Assembly: GCF_011617705.1 (NCBI RefSeq)
Contig: NZ_CP050154.1
Coordinates: 1,736,001 to 1,800,000 of the forward strand
From: Brevibacterium limosum
GTDB lineage: Bacteria; Actinomycetota; Actinomycetes; Actinomycetales; Brevibacteriaceae
Reading direction: 5' to 3'
Length of the DNA: 64,000 nt
Below, in pieces: positions 53,677-64,000 of the stretch. Positions within the stretch are counted from its first letter, which is position 1, and each line of letters begins with the position of its first letter. A program made the translations under genes and the position numbers. The notes beneath the pieces are model-generated. The model had not been told where the DNA came from, did no database searches, and saw nothing but the letters and a program-made list of their open reading frames with translations.

Positions 53677-55002
53677 ATGAGCGACACCTCGGTCCCCGCC
53701 CAGGAACTCACCCTCGACATCGAGGCACCCGCAGCCGGCGGCACCTCCATCGCCCGACGTGACGGACAGGTCGTCTTCGTCTCCGGTGCCCTGCCCGGTG
53801 AGAAGGTCCGAGTCCGCACCGAGGCCGGACCGGCCGCCCGGTTCCTCCGCGCCACCGTCACCGAGGTGATCGAGGCGTCGGCCCACCGCGTGCCCGACCG
53901 TCGCCTCGACTATGCCGCCACCGGACCGGCCGGGTTCGGAGGCATGGAATTCGCGCACGTCGACCTCGCCCACACCCGCACGCTCAAGGCCGAAGTCCTG
54001 AACGACCAGCTCTCGCGCATCGGCCATATCGACCACGACGCCGAGGTGCTGCCCGCGCCGGGGGAGACCGATGGCACGGACTGGCGCACGCGTGTGCAGC
54101 TGGCCGTCGACGATGAGGGACGCGCCGGAATGCTCGCCCCCAGATCACACGAGGTCATTCCCGTGACCACGCCGCCTCTGGCCGCCGGATCCCTGCACGA
54201 CCTCGACATGACGACACTGCATGTGCCAGGAGTCCGCCGACTCGAATTCGCGTGGGCCGGAGACCACGGCGCGCTCATCATCCGCGGTCGGCCCACCGCG
54301 CAGATCCTCGAGTCGATCGAGTCCTGGCTGCCGACGTCCTTCTCCCTCCTCGCCGAGGCGGCCGAACCGGAGAAGAGTCGTCGCCGTGGCCGCGGTGGCC
54401 GTGCCCACGGGCGCGGTCGCACCCATGCGCCCGCACCCGAACTGCGAGTGGTCCGCGGCGAGGCCACCCTGACCGAAACGGTCGACGGCCGTGATTTCAC
54501 CGTCGGCGCCGATGGGTTCTGGCAGGTCCACCGGGATGCGGCCGCACTGCTGAGCTCCGAAGTCGTCGACGCCCTGCCCGCCGAAGTCGATGCGATCACC
54601 GACCTCTACTGCGGGGTCGGCCTCCTCGGCATCTCCGCGGCCAGGGCGGCCGGCGCACCTCTGTTCGGGGTCGAAGGGGTGGAGGCAGCCATTGCTCATG
54701 CTCGTGACAACGCCGCTGATCTCGACGCCAGGTTCCTCGCGCTCGGCGTCGACCGGGCCCGACTGCCCGATTCGGACGTCGTCATCCTCGACCCGCCACG
54801 GGCGGGGGCGGGGAGGAGAGCCACCTCGGCGATCATCGAATCAGCCGCGCGCACCCTGGTCTACGTCTCCTGTGACCCGGCCACGCTGGCCCGGGACCTC
54901 GCGGCGCTCACGGGTGGGGGATTCGCGCTCGAGAGCCTCACCGGATTCGATCTCTTCCCGCTGACTTCGCACGTGGAGACCGTCACCGTCCTGCGGCGAT
55001 GA
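53677..55002 (+). CDS. TRAM-domain, TrmA/RlmD-family RNA m5U methyltransferase
   Basis: The 441-residue SAM-dependent enzyme has an N-terminal TRAM domain (LTLDIEAPAAGGTSIARRDGQVVFVSGALPGEKVRVRT, residues about 11-70) and a methyltransferase core with DLYCGVGLLG, DPPRAGAG and the catalytic-cysteine motif YVSCDPATLARDL. The FeS-cluster cysteines of RlmD are not obvious. A basic insert (RRRGRGGRAHGRGR) lies at about residue 235. By order it matches the mycobacterial gene next to the APC permease. The target nucleotide (tRNA U54 or 23S rRNA) cannot be assigned. Confidence 0.92.
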   Translation: MSDTSVPAQELTLDIEAPAAGGTSIARRDGQVVFVSGALPGEKVRVRTEAGPAARFLRATVTEVIEASAHRVPDRRLDYAATGPAGFGGMEFAHVDLAHTRTLKAEVLNDQLSRIGHIDHDAEVLPAPGETDGTDWRTRVQLAVDDEGRAGMLAPRSHEVIPVTTPPLAAGSLHDLDMTTLHVPGVRRLEFAWAGDHGALIIRGRPTAQILESIESWLPTSFSLLAEAAEPEKSRRRGRGGRAHGRGRTHAPAPELRVVRGEATLTETVDGRDFTVGADGFWQVHRDAAALLSSEVVDALPAEVDAITDLYCGVGLLGISAARAAGAPLFGVEGVEAAIAHARDNAADLDARFLALGVDRARLPDSDVVILDPPRAGAGRRATSAIIESAARTLVYVSCDPATLARDLAALTGGGFALESLTGFDLFPLTSHVETVTVLRR

Positions 55003-55186
55003 CCGTGCGGCGGGGGAGGAGGACGAGGACGACGAGGGCGATGAACGTCGTGAGGAATCCCCACAGCCCCCACCATCCGCCCGACCGGCCCTTCTCTTTT
55101 GCGAAGGAGCTGCAGACGACGGCGAAGATGATGCCGACGAGCAGCGCGCCGAAGCCGAATCCGGCGCCTAGGGTGAACGGGTCCAT
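54983..55186 (-). CDS. Small two-helix membrane protein (67 aa)
   Basis: The 67-residue protein has two membrane segments (about 7-27 and 42-60) around a basic, Gly/Trp-rich loop (KEKGRSGGWWGLWG), like many small actinobacterial membrane proteins. I do not recognise a family. GAGGAGATCCC directly before ATG 55186 is a strong ribosome-binding site, which favours a true gene. Its end overlaps the convergent methyltransferase gene by 20 bp. Confidence 0.75.
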   Translation of the reverse strand: MDPFTLGAGFGFGALLVGIIFAVVCSSFAKEKGRSGGWWGLWGFLTTFIALVVLVLLPRRTVIAAGR

Positions 55187-55360
55187 GGGATCTCCTCGGT
55201 GGTGTTGAGCGAGCGCGATGATGTTCCGACCGCGGTTCTCACGCTAGGTCGTGGGGCCCGTCTGCGTCCCTGGTGATGCCCGCACGAGGGCCTGCGGAAA
55301 ACCCGATCGAAGCGAATCGCGGCTCCGTGTGCCACGGTGGTCAAAGGCCCTCAAATGCGA

Positions 55361-55385
55361 TAGAATTTATCTTGACGTCAAGATA
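55361..55385 (+). promoter_or_regulatory. Aconitase promoter with 18-bp palindromic operator
   Basis: TAGAAT (55361-55366) is a -10. The perfect palindrome TATCTTGACGTCAAGATA at 55368-55385 starts 1 bp later and covers the predicted start site (about 55373). Its size and symmetry fit a dimeric MarR-type repressor; TamR of Streptomyces, which controls aconitase, is one candidate type, unverified. TGGTCA (55338-55343) could be the -35. The rest of the 311-bp gap holds the acn leader and no gene. Confidence 0.65.
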
Positions 55386-55430
55386 CTTTTGGAAACATAT
55401 GTGTCGCGTAAATCGGTGCGCGATGCAAGG

Positions 55431-55451
55431 GTCCGACCCCCCGAGTCGGAC
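55431..55451 (+). other. Hairpin in the aconitase 5' leader
   Basis: GTCCGAC and GTCGGAC form a perfect 7-bp stem around a 7-nt loop, about 50 nt before the acn start. Flanking GGG/CCC may extend or compete with it. A regulatory role is possible, unproved. Confidence 0.45.
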
Positions 55452-55497
55452 GGACCCGGTTTCTTGGATGAGTGTCGGATGAAACAGGAGAATCACG

Positions 55498-58182
<2,685 letters not shown>

Positions 58183-58261
58183 TCACAGGAGACGCTGAGG
58201 TGCTGTGAGTCTGCGACTTGCGGCAGTCGGTTCGCGCTGAGGCGCTGAGCCGGAAGACTTC

Positions 58262-58293
58262 GAAGGCCGGTGGGATTCTTCCCGCCGGCCTTC
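58262..58293 (+). terminator. Hairpin terminator after acnA
   Basis: GAAGGCCGGTGGG and CCCGCCGGCCTTC (13 positions, one mismatch) flank ATTCTT, 79 bp after the acn stop. No long T-run, but stem and loop fit a GC-rich actinobacterial terminator. Confidence 0.7.
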
Positions 58294-58749
58294 GTCGTCC
58301 CCGGACGCAAGCGCTGCCGCGCCCCGTTGCAGCGGGGTGATGTGGGACCGACGGTGACGGGTGCTCGCTGTCGGGCGGGAACGTTCGGGGCGTGATCGAT
58401 TCTGCGGGGGGACGGGCGAAGGCGTCCGTCCGCCTCGGCGATGGTGGTATCCGGTCGCGAGCACGAACATCACGCACCGGTGGCAGCATAACGACCTGGT
58501 GCAGCGGGGTGGTGTGCCGCCACCGGTGAGTGATGCGTTGGCAGCTGTATGAATTGCCGCCAGCAGGATGGCGTGCCGCGAACGGCGTGCGGCGGTGGAG
58601 CCAGCTGGGCGGCGGAACTTACGCGGTGTGGGAGGGAACACCGTCCGCGGTAGGAGATGCGCCCAGCGGGAGGCCGCGCGGTCGGCGGACGTGACGTGTT
58701 GCGGCAGGGCGCGCGCGAAATGGGATGAGTCACTTCCTGCGGTGAGAGA
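58294..58749. other. Gene-poor gap between acnA and dxs with dispersed repeats
   Basis: No supportable gene is seen in these 456 bp. They contain an imperfect 17-bp direct repeat (TGCAGCGGGGTGRTGTG at 58328-58344 and 58500-58516) and an inverted repeat CACCGGTGGC (58475-58484) / GCCACCGGTG (58519-58528) 34 bp apart. The reading frames on both strands are Arg/Pro-rich and look like random GC-rich sequence. Confidence 0.55.
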
Positions 58750-58762
58750 TAGGATGGGGCGA

Positions 58763-58810
58763 ATGGAATCTGTCCGCCAACGATGCCGTCAGAAGAGTGA
58801 GACCGCATGA
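58763..58810 (+). CDS. Possible 15-codon leader peptide upstream of dxs
   Basis: ATG 58763 opens a frame encoding MESVRQRCRQKSETA, whose stop (TGA 58808-58810) overlaps the dxs ATG (58807). TAGGAT at 58750-58755 is placed either as a -10 for a leaderless start or as part of an AGGATGG ribosome-binding site. dxs itself has only a weak site, so translation of the leader could reinitiate into dxs. Nothing in the peptide suggests a specific amino-acid sensor. Confidence 0.4.
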   Translation: MESVRQRCRQKSETA

Positions 58811-60741
58811 CATTTCTCGACAACATCGGCTCACCGGCCGATCTGCGTCGACTCGACGCGCCGGAATGCGACGTTCTGGCCAAAGAGATCCGCGACCATC
58901 TCATCACAACCGTGTCCGGCACGGGCGGACACCTCGGCCCCAACCTCGGCGTCGTCGAACTCACCATGGGCATCCACCGCACCTTCGACTCGCCGCGCGA
59001 CACCATCATCTTCGACGTCGGCCACCAGACATATGTGCACAAACTGCTCACCGGCCGCCGCGAGGAGTTCTCCACCCTGCGGCAGCGTGACGGACTCTCC
59101 GGGTACCCGAGTCGGCGTGAGAGCGAACACGACGTCGTCGAGAACTCCCATGCCTCGGCGTCCCTGTCCTGGGCCGACGGCATCGCGAAAGCCCGCCAAC
59201 TCATCGGTGAGAACGACCGCCATGTCGTCGCCGTCATCGGCGACGGCGCACTGACCGGGGGGATGGCCTGGGAGGCGCTCAACACGATCGCCGCCGACAC
59301 CTCCACCCCGCCGAGGCGGCTGGTCATCGTCGTCAATGACAACGGCCGGTCCTACGCCCCGACCGTCGGCGGATTCGCCGCCCACCTCGACGAACTGCGC
59401 ACCACCTCGAGCTACGAGAAGCTCCTGAGCTGGGGCAAGGAGACCCTGCGCCAATCGGGTCGCCCCGGCCGCGCCGCCTACAGCGCCATCCACGGCGTCA
59501 AACGCGGACTCAAGGACATGGTCAGCCCGCCCGAGACGGGAATGTTCGACGAACTCGGCATCAAATATCTGGGACCCGTCGACGGCCATGACCTGCCCTC
59601 GGTCGAAAAGGCCCTCCAACTGGCCAAACAGTTCGACGCCGGACCCGTCATCGTCCACATGATCACGCAGAAGGGCCACGGATTCGATCCGGCCGTCAAC
59701 GACGACGCCGACCAGTTCCACTCCGTCGGCGTCATCGACCCCGTCACCGGAAGATCGACGCCCTCGAAATCGACATCATGGACCTCCGTGTTCGGCACCG
59801 AGATCTGCGCACTTGCCGAAGACCGCGACGACATCGTCGCCATCACCGCCGCCATGCTCCTGCCCGTGGGACTGGCGAAATTCGCCGAGGAATTCCCCCA
59901 CCGCGTCTTCGACGTCGGCATCGCCGAACAGCATGCGGTCGCCTCGGCGGCAGGCCTGTCCTACGGGGGCCTCCACCCCGTCGTGTGCATCTACTCCACG
60001 TTCCTCTCCCGCGCTTTCGACCAAGTGCTCATGGACGTCGCCCTCCATCGGCAGGGAGTGACCTTCGTCCTCGACCGTGCCGGCATCACCGGCCCCGACG
60101 GAGCCAGCCACCACGGAATCTGGGACATCGCGATGCTGCGCGTCGTCCCCGGACTGCGCCTGGCCGCACCTCGCGACGCCACACGGCTGACCGAAGAGCT
60201 GCGCGAAGCCACGGACGTCAGCGACGCCCCGACCGTGGTGAGATTTCCCCGCGGCAGCGTCGGCACCGACATCCCGGCGCTGAGGCGGCTCGACGACGGC
60301 GTCGACATCCTCCGTGAGGGGCCGGCCGGGTCCGACGTCCTCATCGTCTCCGTCGGACCCTTCGCCACGCTGTCCGGAGACGTCGCCGACCGCCTGGCAG
60401 AGCAGGGACTGAGAGCCACGATCATCGATCCCAGATGGGTGCTGCCCGTCCCCGAATCGGTCATTACCCTCGCCGCCGCACACAGCCTCGTGGCCGTGAT
60501 CGAAGACGGAGTGAAGATCGGCGGCGTGGGTTCACAGATCCGCTCCGACCTGCGCGAAGCCGATTCGCGGATCGGTGTGCTCGAACTCGGCGTGCCCGAT
60601 GAGTTCCTGCCGCAGGGGACACGTGAAGAGATCCTCGCCGAGGTGGGCCTCGACGTGGACACGATCGTGTCCGATATTCTCCGGGCCCTGCCCGCCGGGG
60701 TGGCCGATCGGGCCGATCAGAGCTCCCGCCGCGCGGTGTGA
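58807..60741 (+). CDS. dxs: 1-deoxy-D-xylulose-5-phosphate synthase Dxs
   Basis: Dxs condenses pyruvate and glyceraldehyde-3-phosphate with thiamine diphosphate, the first step of the MEP isoprenoid route (quinones, undecaprenol, carotenoids). The 644-residue protein has GHQTYVHKLLTGR, the ThDP-binding GDGALTGGMAWEALN, the GPVDGHDLPSVEKAL block, the pyrimidine-domain FDVGIAEQHAVASAAGLS and DRAGITGPDGASHHG. The start ATG 58807 overlaps the stop of a possible leader frame. It ends 2 bp from the convergent RNase D gene. Confidence 0.97.
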   Translation: MTFLDNIGSPADLRRLDAPECDVLAKEIRDHLITTVSGTGGHLGPNLGVVELTMGIHRTFDSPRDTIIFDVGHQTYVHKLLTGRREEFSTLRQRDGLSGYPSRRESEHDVVENSHASASLSWADGIAKARQLIGENDRHVVAVIGDGALTGGMAWEALNTIAADTSTPPRRLVIVVNDNGRSYAPTVGGFAAHLDELRTTSSYEKLLSWGKETLRQSGRPGRAAYSAIHGVKRGLKDMVSPPETGMFDELGIKYLGPVDGHDLPSVEKALQLAKQFDAGPVIVHMITQKGHGFDPAVNDDADQFHSVGVIDPVTGRSTPSKSTSWTSVFGTEICALAEDRDDIVAITAAMLLPVGLAKFAEEFPHRVFDVGIAEQHAVASAAGLSYGGLHPVVCIYSTFLSRAFDQVLMDVALHRQGVTFVLDRAGITGPDGASHHGIWDIAMLRVVPGLRLAAPRDATRLTEELREATDVSDAPTVVRFPRGSVGTDIPALRRLDDGVDILREGPAGSDVLIVSVGPFATLSGDVADRLAEQGLRATIIDPRWVLPVPESVITLAAAHSLVAVIEDGVKIGGVGSQIRSDLREADSRIGVLELGVPDEFLPQGTREEILAEVGLDVDTIVSDILRALPAGVADRADQSSRRAV

Positions 60742-60743
60742 GC

Positions 60744-61916
60744 TCAGGCCCGGGGGAGTCCGACCAGGGACTTCTCCAGCACAGGAGCACTGAGCTCGAT
60801 CTGCCACGGCCGGGCTCCCGCCTCGGCGAGGTAATCCTCGACATCGACGCCCGACTCCGCGGCCAGGGCCTTCACCAGGGCCGGCTGGAGGAGCACATCG
60901 TGGGGGATCGTCAGCTCTTCGGAGAGCTCCGACATCGCGGCCTTCAGCGCCGCCACCCGTTCCTTGAGCTCCGCCGGGTTGAACTCGCTGCGTTTCGTGC
61001 GTCCGCGTTCGAACCGGCCGGGCAGCTCCTCGGCACCCAACCGGGAGGCCTTGCGGTAGGCACGGAAGAGTCGGGCCGCCTCGGCGCGGGAGAGCCTGCG
61101 CCACTGAGCCAAGATGTCATCGCTGGACTTCACCCCAGACTGTGCGAGCGCGACGAGGTCACGGTCGCGCAGAACCTTCGTGGGCGCCAGGTCGGCCTCG
61201 CGGGCCATGGAGTCCCGGGCCTGCCAGAGTTCACGGACCCGAGCGATGTCCCGGCGGGACTTGATCTTCGACAGCCCGTGAGTGCGCCGCCACGGCTCAT
61301 CGAAATGCTTCGGCGTGAAATCGAGCAGGTGCCTGAACTCCTGCTGCGCATACTCCCACCGGTCGGAGTCGAGAAGCTGCTGGTGGAGGATATCGCGGAT
61401 CGGCAGCAGCACCTCGACGTCGAGGGCGGCGTAGTTGAGCCACTCCTTCGGCAGCGGACGCGTCGACCAATCGGCGGCCGAATGCTCCTTCGCCAGTCGT
61501 ACGCCCAGGGTGCGTTCGGCGACCGCAGCCAGACCGAACTTCTCCCAGCCGAGCAGCCTGGCGGCGAGCTCTGTGTCGAACAGGGCCGCCGGGCGCATTC
61601 CGCGCTCCTGCAGGCACGGCAGATCCTGAGTCACCGAGTGGATGACCCACTCATCGGTTCCGAGGGCCGGATTGAGATCGCTGAGATCACCGAGAGTTTC
61701 GGAATCGAGGAGGAAGGTGCCCGCGCCTTCGCGGCGCAGCTGGACGAGGAAGGCGCGCTGGCCGTATCTGATGCCTGAAGCGCGTTCGGCGTCGATGGCG
61801 ATCGGACCCTCTGCGGCGGCCAGACCGGCAATCGTGGAGGAGAGGTCCGCCGGGGTGTCGACGACGTCGGGGATGCCGTTCGCGGGTGTTTCCAAAAGCG
61901 GTAGTTCAGATGTCAT
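60744..61916 (-). CDS. rnd: Ribonuclease D
   Basis: RNase D is a 3'-to-5' exonuclease that trims tRNA and other small-RNA precursors. The 390-residue protein has the DEDD nuclease domain (AIDAERASGIRYGQRAFLVQL, D and E; DTELAARLLGW; NYAALDVEVLLPI, with the DEDDy Tyr and Asp) to about residue 190, and HRDC-type helices from about 210 on. ATG 61916 overlaps the stop of the DUF3000 gene (ATGA). In Actinobacteria this gene regularly lies by dxs and DUF3000. Confidence 0.93.
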   Translation of the reverse strand: MTSELPLLETPANGIPDVVDTPADLSSTIAGLAAAEGPIAIDAERASGIRYGQRAFLVQLRREGAGTFLLDSETLGDLSDLNPALGTDEWVIHSVTQDLPCLQERGMRPAALFDTELAARLLGWEKFGLAAVAERTLGVRLAKEHSAADWSTRPLPKEWLNYAALDVEVLLPIRDILHQQLLDSDRWEYAQQEFRHLLDFTPKHFDEPWRRTHGLSKIKSRRDIARVRELWQARDSMAREADLAPTKVLRDRDLVALAQSGVKSSDDILAQWRRLSRAEAARLFRAYRKASRLGAEELPGRFERGRTKRSEFNPAELKERVAALKAAMSELSEELTIPHDVLLQPALVKALAAESGVDVEDYLAEAGARPWQIELSAPVLEKSLVGLPRA

Positions 61917-62536
61917 CGACGGCGCCCGGGCAGGGCTGTGACTCCTTCAGGAAGTGGTGGCAGTCCGGCGACTGTGCTGAGCAGATCGATCCAGGCTTCG
62001 AAGTGATTGCCGATCAGATCCGGCTCGTCAATCACGGGTGTCCACGAAGCGCGCAGCTCCAAGTCTATCGTGGCCGGGCGATCGGCCAAGGTGCCGAAGC
62101 TCTCGGACAGCACCCGTGTGGTCGTTCCGCCGGCGGCGAGCACCTGGCAGTCGTTGGCATCGAGGGCGTCTTCGAGCCAGCTCCACGCCACATGCCCGAG
62201 CAGCGTCTCATTGCCGAGTTCGTGTTCGAGCTCGGCCCGGATGTAGGAGACGACCCGGAACGAGCCCTCCCATTCCTCCGGGGCGGCGGGATCGTAGAGG
62301 ACGACGATGCGGCCGGTCGCGAGTTCGTCGATGGTCTCTCCGCTGGCCCGCAGGAACGTCTCGTCGGCTCTGACCTCGGCCCCGAGCGCATAGGAATAGG
62401 GCGCGAGCCGGGCCGGGGCGGGAATCTCGGAGATCGACACGTTGTTCGTGCTGCGCGCCTGACGCAGCACCGACGTCACGGCGGAGAACTGCGCCGGAAT
62501 GCGATTGAGAGGTGAGGTGTTGACCACAGTCGCCAC
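61913..62536 (-). CDS. DUF3000 protein
   Basis: The 207-residue actinobacterial protein matches DUF3000 by content and position: it starts MATVVNTSPLNRIPAQFSAVTSVLRQAR and keeps IPAPARLAPYSYALGAEV and WSWLEDALDANDCQV. No motif suggests an activity. It is translated with RNase D (4-bp overlap) and divergent from hemE. The start is GTG 62536. Confidence 0.9.
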   Translation of the reverse strand: MATVVNTSPLNRIPAQFSAVTSVLRQARSTNNVSISEIPAPARLAPYSYALGAEVRADETFLRASGETIDELATGRIVVLYDPAAPEEWEGSFRVVSYIRAELEHELGNETLLGHVAWSWLEDALDANDCQVLAAGGTTTRVLSESFGTLADRPATIDLELRASWTPVIDEPDLIGNHFEAWIDLLSTVAGLPPLPEGVTALPGRRR

Positions 62537-62695
62537 GATAGATCAGCCATGAGGACAGGGGAATCATCCACGCCGAGGCGGCCCGGGACAATCCCGCGGA
62601 CGGTGCCCTGGGCCGCATGCTGAGACGGCAAGACGGCCCGTCTTGAAACCGACGCCGAGTGGGCAAGGGCGAGCGAAGAATGGGAAGATGGCCCC

Positions 62696-63742
62696 ATGAC
62701 ATCACCCCTGTTGGCTGCCCTGCGTTCGGAGCCGGTTTCGCACACTCCCGTCTGGTTCATGCGGCAGGCCGGCCGCTCCCTGCCCGAGTACCGCAAGCTG
62801 CGCGAAGGCACTCAGATGCTCGAGGCCTGCCGTGACCCCGAGATGGTCTCCGAGATCACCCTCCAGCCGGTCCGCCGCCACGGCGTCGACGCGGCCATCT
62901 TCTTCTCCGATATCGTCGTCCCGCTCCAAGCCGCCGGGATCGACGTGGAGATCGTTCCCGGCGTCGGACCCGTCATCGCCTCACCGGTGCGCTCCCGAGC
63001 CGACATCGACGCACTGCCCGGACTCGAGGACTCCGATATCCCCGATATCACCGAATCGATCCGACGGGTGACGACCGAACTCGGCGAGGCCACCCCGCTC
63101 ATCGGATTCGCCGGCGCCCCATTCACCCTGGCCAGCTACCTCATCGAAGGCGGACCGAGCAAGAACCACGAGAAGACGAAGTCGCTCATGGTCTCCGACC
63201 CCGAGGCGTTCTCGGCCCTGCTGAGCAAGCTTGCGAAGATGTCGGCGACATTCATCGACGTGCAACTGAACGCCGGCGCTAAGGCCTTCCAGCTCTTCGA
63301 CTCCTGGGCCGGCTACCTCGCTCGGGAGGACTACGAGAACCACGTCCTCGAACACTCCGCCGCCGTCTTCGAGGCTCTGGCCGGCCATGACGTGCCCGGC
63401 ATCCACTTCGGCGTGCAGACCGGTGAGCTGCTCGGCTCCATGGCGCAGGCCGGCTCCACCGCCGTCGGCGTCGACTTCCGCGTCGACCTCGCCGACGCCG
63501 CCACCCGCGTCAACCCCGGTCAGGCACTCCAGGGCAACCTGGACCCGGCGCTGCTCTTCGCCCCGTGGGAGGCACTGTCGGCCCGCGTCGAGGCGATTGT
63601 GCGCAAGGGGCTCGAACTCGACCGCGGTTTCGTCTTCAACCTGGGCCACGGCGTCCTGCCCGACACCGACCCCGAGGTGCCCGGTCGCGTCGTCGACCTC
63701 GTGCACCGCATCTCGGCAGAGATCCTCGGCAGCCGCGGCTGA
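62696..63742 (+). CDS. hemE: Uroporphyrinogen decarboxylase HemE
   Basis: HemE removes four carboxyl groups from uroporphyrinogen III, giving coproporphyrinogen III. The 348-residue protein has VWFMRQAGRSLPEYR near residue 19, AIFFSDIVVP (active-site Asp), FAGAPFTLASYLIEGG, and NLGHGVLPDTDPE at the end, all HemE signatures. GGGAAG lies 8 nt upstream of the ATG, in a region also readable as a weak -10. cgoX starts 4 bp after the stop, so the two enter the coproporphyrin-dependent heme route together. Confidence 0.97.
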   Translation: MTSPLLAALRSEPVSHTPVWFMRQAGRSLPEYRKLREGTQMLEACRDPEMVSEITLQPVRRHGVDAAIFFSDIVVPLQAAGIDVEIVPGVGPVIASPVRSRADIDALPGLEDSDIPDITESIRRVTTELGEATPLIGFAGAPFTLASYLIEGGPSKNHEKTKSLMVSDPEAFSALLSKLAKMSATFIDVQLNAGAKAFQLFDSWAGYLAREDYENHVLEHSAAVFEALAGHDVPGIHFGVQTGELLGSMAQAGSTAVGVDFRVDLADAATRVNPGQALQGNLDPALLFAPWEALSARVEAIVRKGLELDRGFVFNLGHGVLPDTDPEVPGRVVDLVHRISAEILGSRG

Positions 63743-63746
63743 TCGG

Positions 63747-64000
63747 ATGGGACAGATCACCGTCGTCGGGGGAGGGGTCTCCGGCCTCGCCGCCGCCTAC
63801 CGTCTCTCCGCCGACCACCGCGTCACCGTGGTGGAGGCAGGCGACCGCCTCGGCGGCTGCCTGAAAGCGACCACGCTCGACGGTGCCGTGCCTATCGGCA
63901 TCGACACCGGTGCCGAAGCGAGCCTCAACCGTCGGCCCGAGACCAGAGGTCTGGCCGCCGAACTCGGCCTCGACACGGTGTTCCCCTCGACCCGGCACAG
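63747..64000 (+). CDS. cgoX: Coproporphyrinogen III / protoporphyrinogen oxidase, 5' part
   Basis: Only the first 84 codons are inside the window. They encode a dinucleotide-binding Rossmann fold, MGQITVVGGGVSGLAAAYRLSADHRVTVVEAGDRLGG, with GGGVSG, followed by the FAD-contact region IDTGAE. This flavin enzyme (HemY/CgoX) oxidises coproporphyrinogen III in Gram-positive bacteria. It follows hemE by 4 bp. Confidence 0.9.
   Translation, partial: MGQITVVGGGVSGLAAAYRLSADHRVTVVEAGDRLGGCLKATTLDGAVPIGIDTGAEASLNRRPETRGLAAELGLDTVFPSTRH

Noticed and set aside
51863..53680. A 605-codon forward frame inside the permease gene
   Set aside because: Arg/His-rich, no membrane segments, and out of frame with the clear APC permease.
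58470..59342. A 290-codon reverse frame spanning the acnA-dxs gap and the dxs 5' end
   Set aside because: Half of it is antisense to dxs, and the part in the gap has no motif or ribosome-binding site.

Overview
The window is about 64 kb of GC-rich chromosomal DNA from an actinobacterium. The gene content (WhiB-free dcw cluster with wag31/divIVA, sepF and sepH; no ftsA; DUF4193, DUF3093, DUF3710 and DUF3000; fused cydDC) points to Actinomycetota. I infer a Micrococcales member close to Brevibacterium, without a database check. MurE carries the DNPR motif of meso-diaminopimelate-adding enzymes, so the peptidoglycan is probably of the mDAP type. No rRNA, tRNA, insertion sequence, phage or CRISPR array was seen.

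Layout. (1) 1-21.3 kb: a truncated moxR-type ATPase gene, then divergently the cell-wall and division cluster mraZ-rsmH-ftsL-ftsI-murE-murF-mraY-murD-ftsW-murG-murC-ftsQ, a 20-bp tandem repeat, ftsZ-pgeF-sepF-yggT-divIVA, and lspA-rluD. Most neighbours overlap by 4 bp or lie a few bases apart, as expected of one long transcript. (2) 21.4-27 kb: dnaE, hisD, nrdR. (3) 27-32 kb: a HelD-type RNA polymerase recycling helicase, a spermidine-synthase-like protein and a DUF4192 protein. (4) 32-38 kb: the principal sigma factor, a lipoprotein amidase, a topoisomerase IV-type ATPase subunit, and a BlaI repressor with an M56 membrane peptidase. (5) 38.3-44.4 kb: cydA-cydB-cydDC, encoding cytochrome bd oxidase and its ABC exporter. 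(6) 44.4-64 kb: sepH, ferrochelatase, DUF4193, DUF3093, dut, DUF3710, an OB-fold protein, two TrkA-type proteins divergent from a KimA-like permease, a TRAM RNA methyltransferase, aconitase, dxs, RNase D, DUF3000, hemE and the start of cgoX/hemY. From sigA onward the order resembles, from memory, the M. tuberculosis sigA-to-hemY interval, with the amidase/parE/blaI/cyd/sepH/hemH block added.

Functional links. Peptidoglycan precursor enzymes (MurC-MurF, MraY, MurG), the septal synthase pair FtsW/FtsI, and the Z-ring factors FtsZ, SepF, SepH and DivIVA make one growth-and-division module. Cytochrome bd, ferrochelatase, HemE and CgoX link heme supply to respiration.

The most interesting signals are regulatory. 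Two abutting perfect TTCTAC-N5-GTAGAA dyads sit at the cydA promoter and a near copy sits at the blaI promoter, suggesting that BlaI plus its M56 partner control cytochrome bd. An identical 62-bp perfect palindrome occurs twice, each time between convergent genes and exactly 9 nt from the stop codon of the reverse-strand gene. GTGG(A/G)G box arrays lie on both sides of the moxR-mraZ divergence. A perfect SigR/SigH-type promoter precedes the principal sigma gene. An 18-bp palindrome covers the predicted aconitase start site. Several genes have a -10 hexamer placed for leaderless transcription, and FtsW has a histone-H1-like basic tail.
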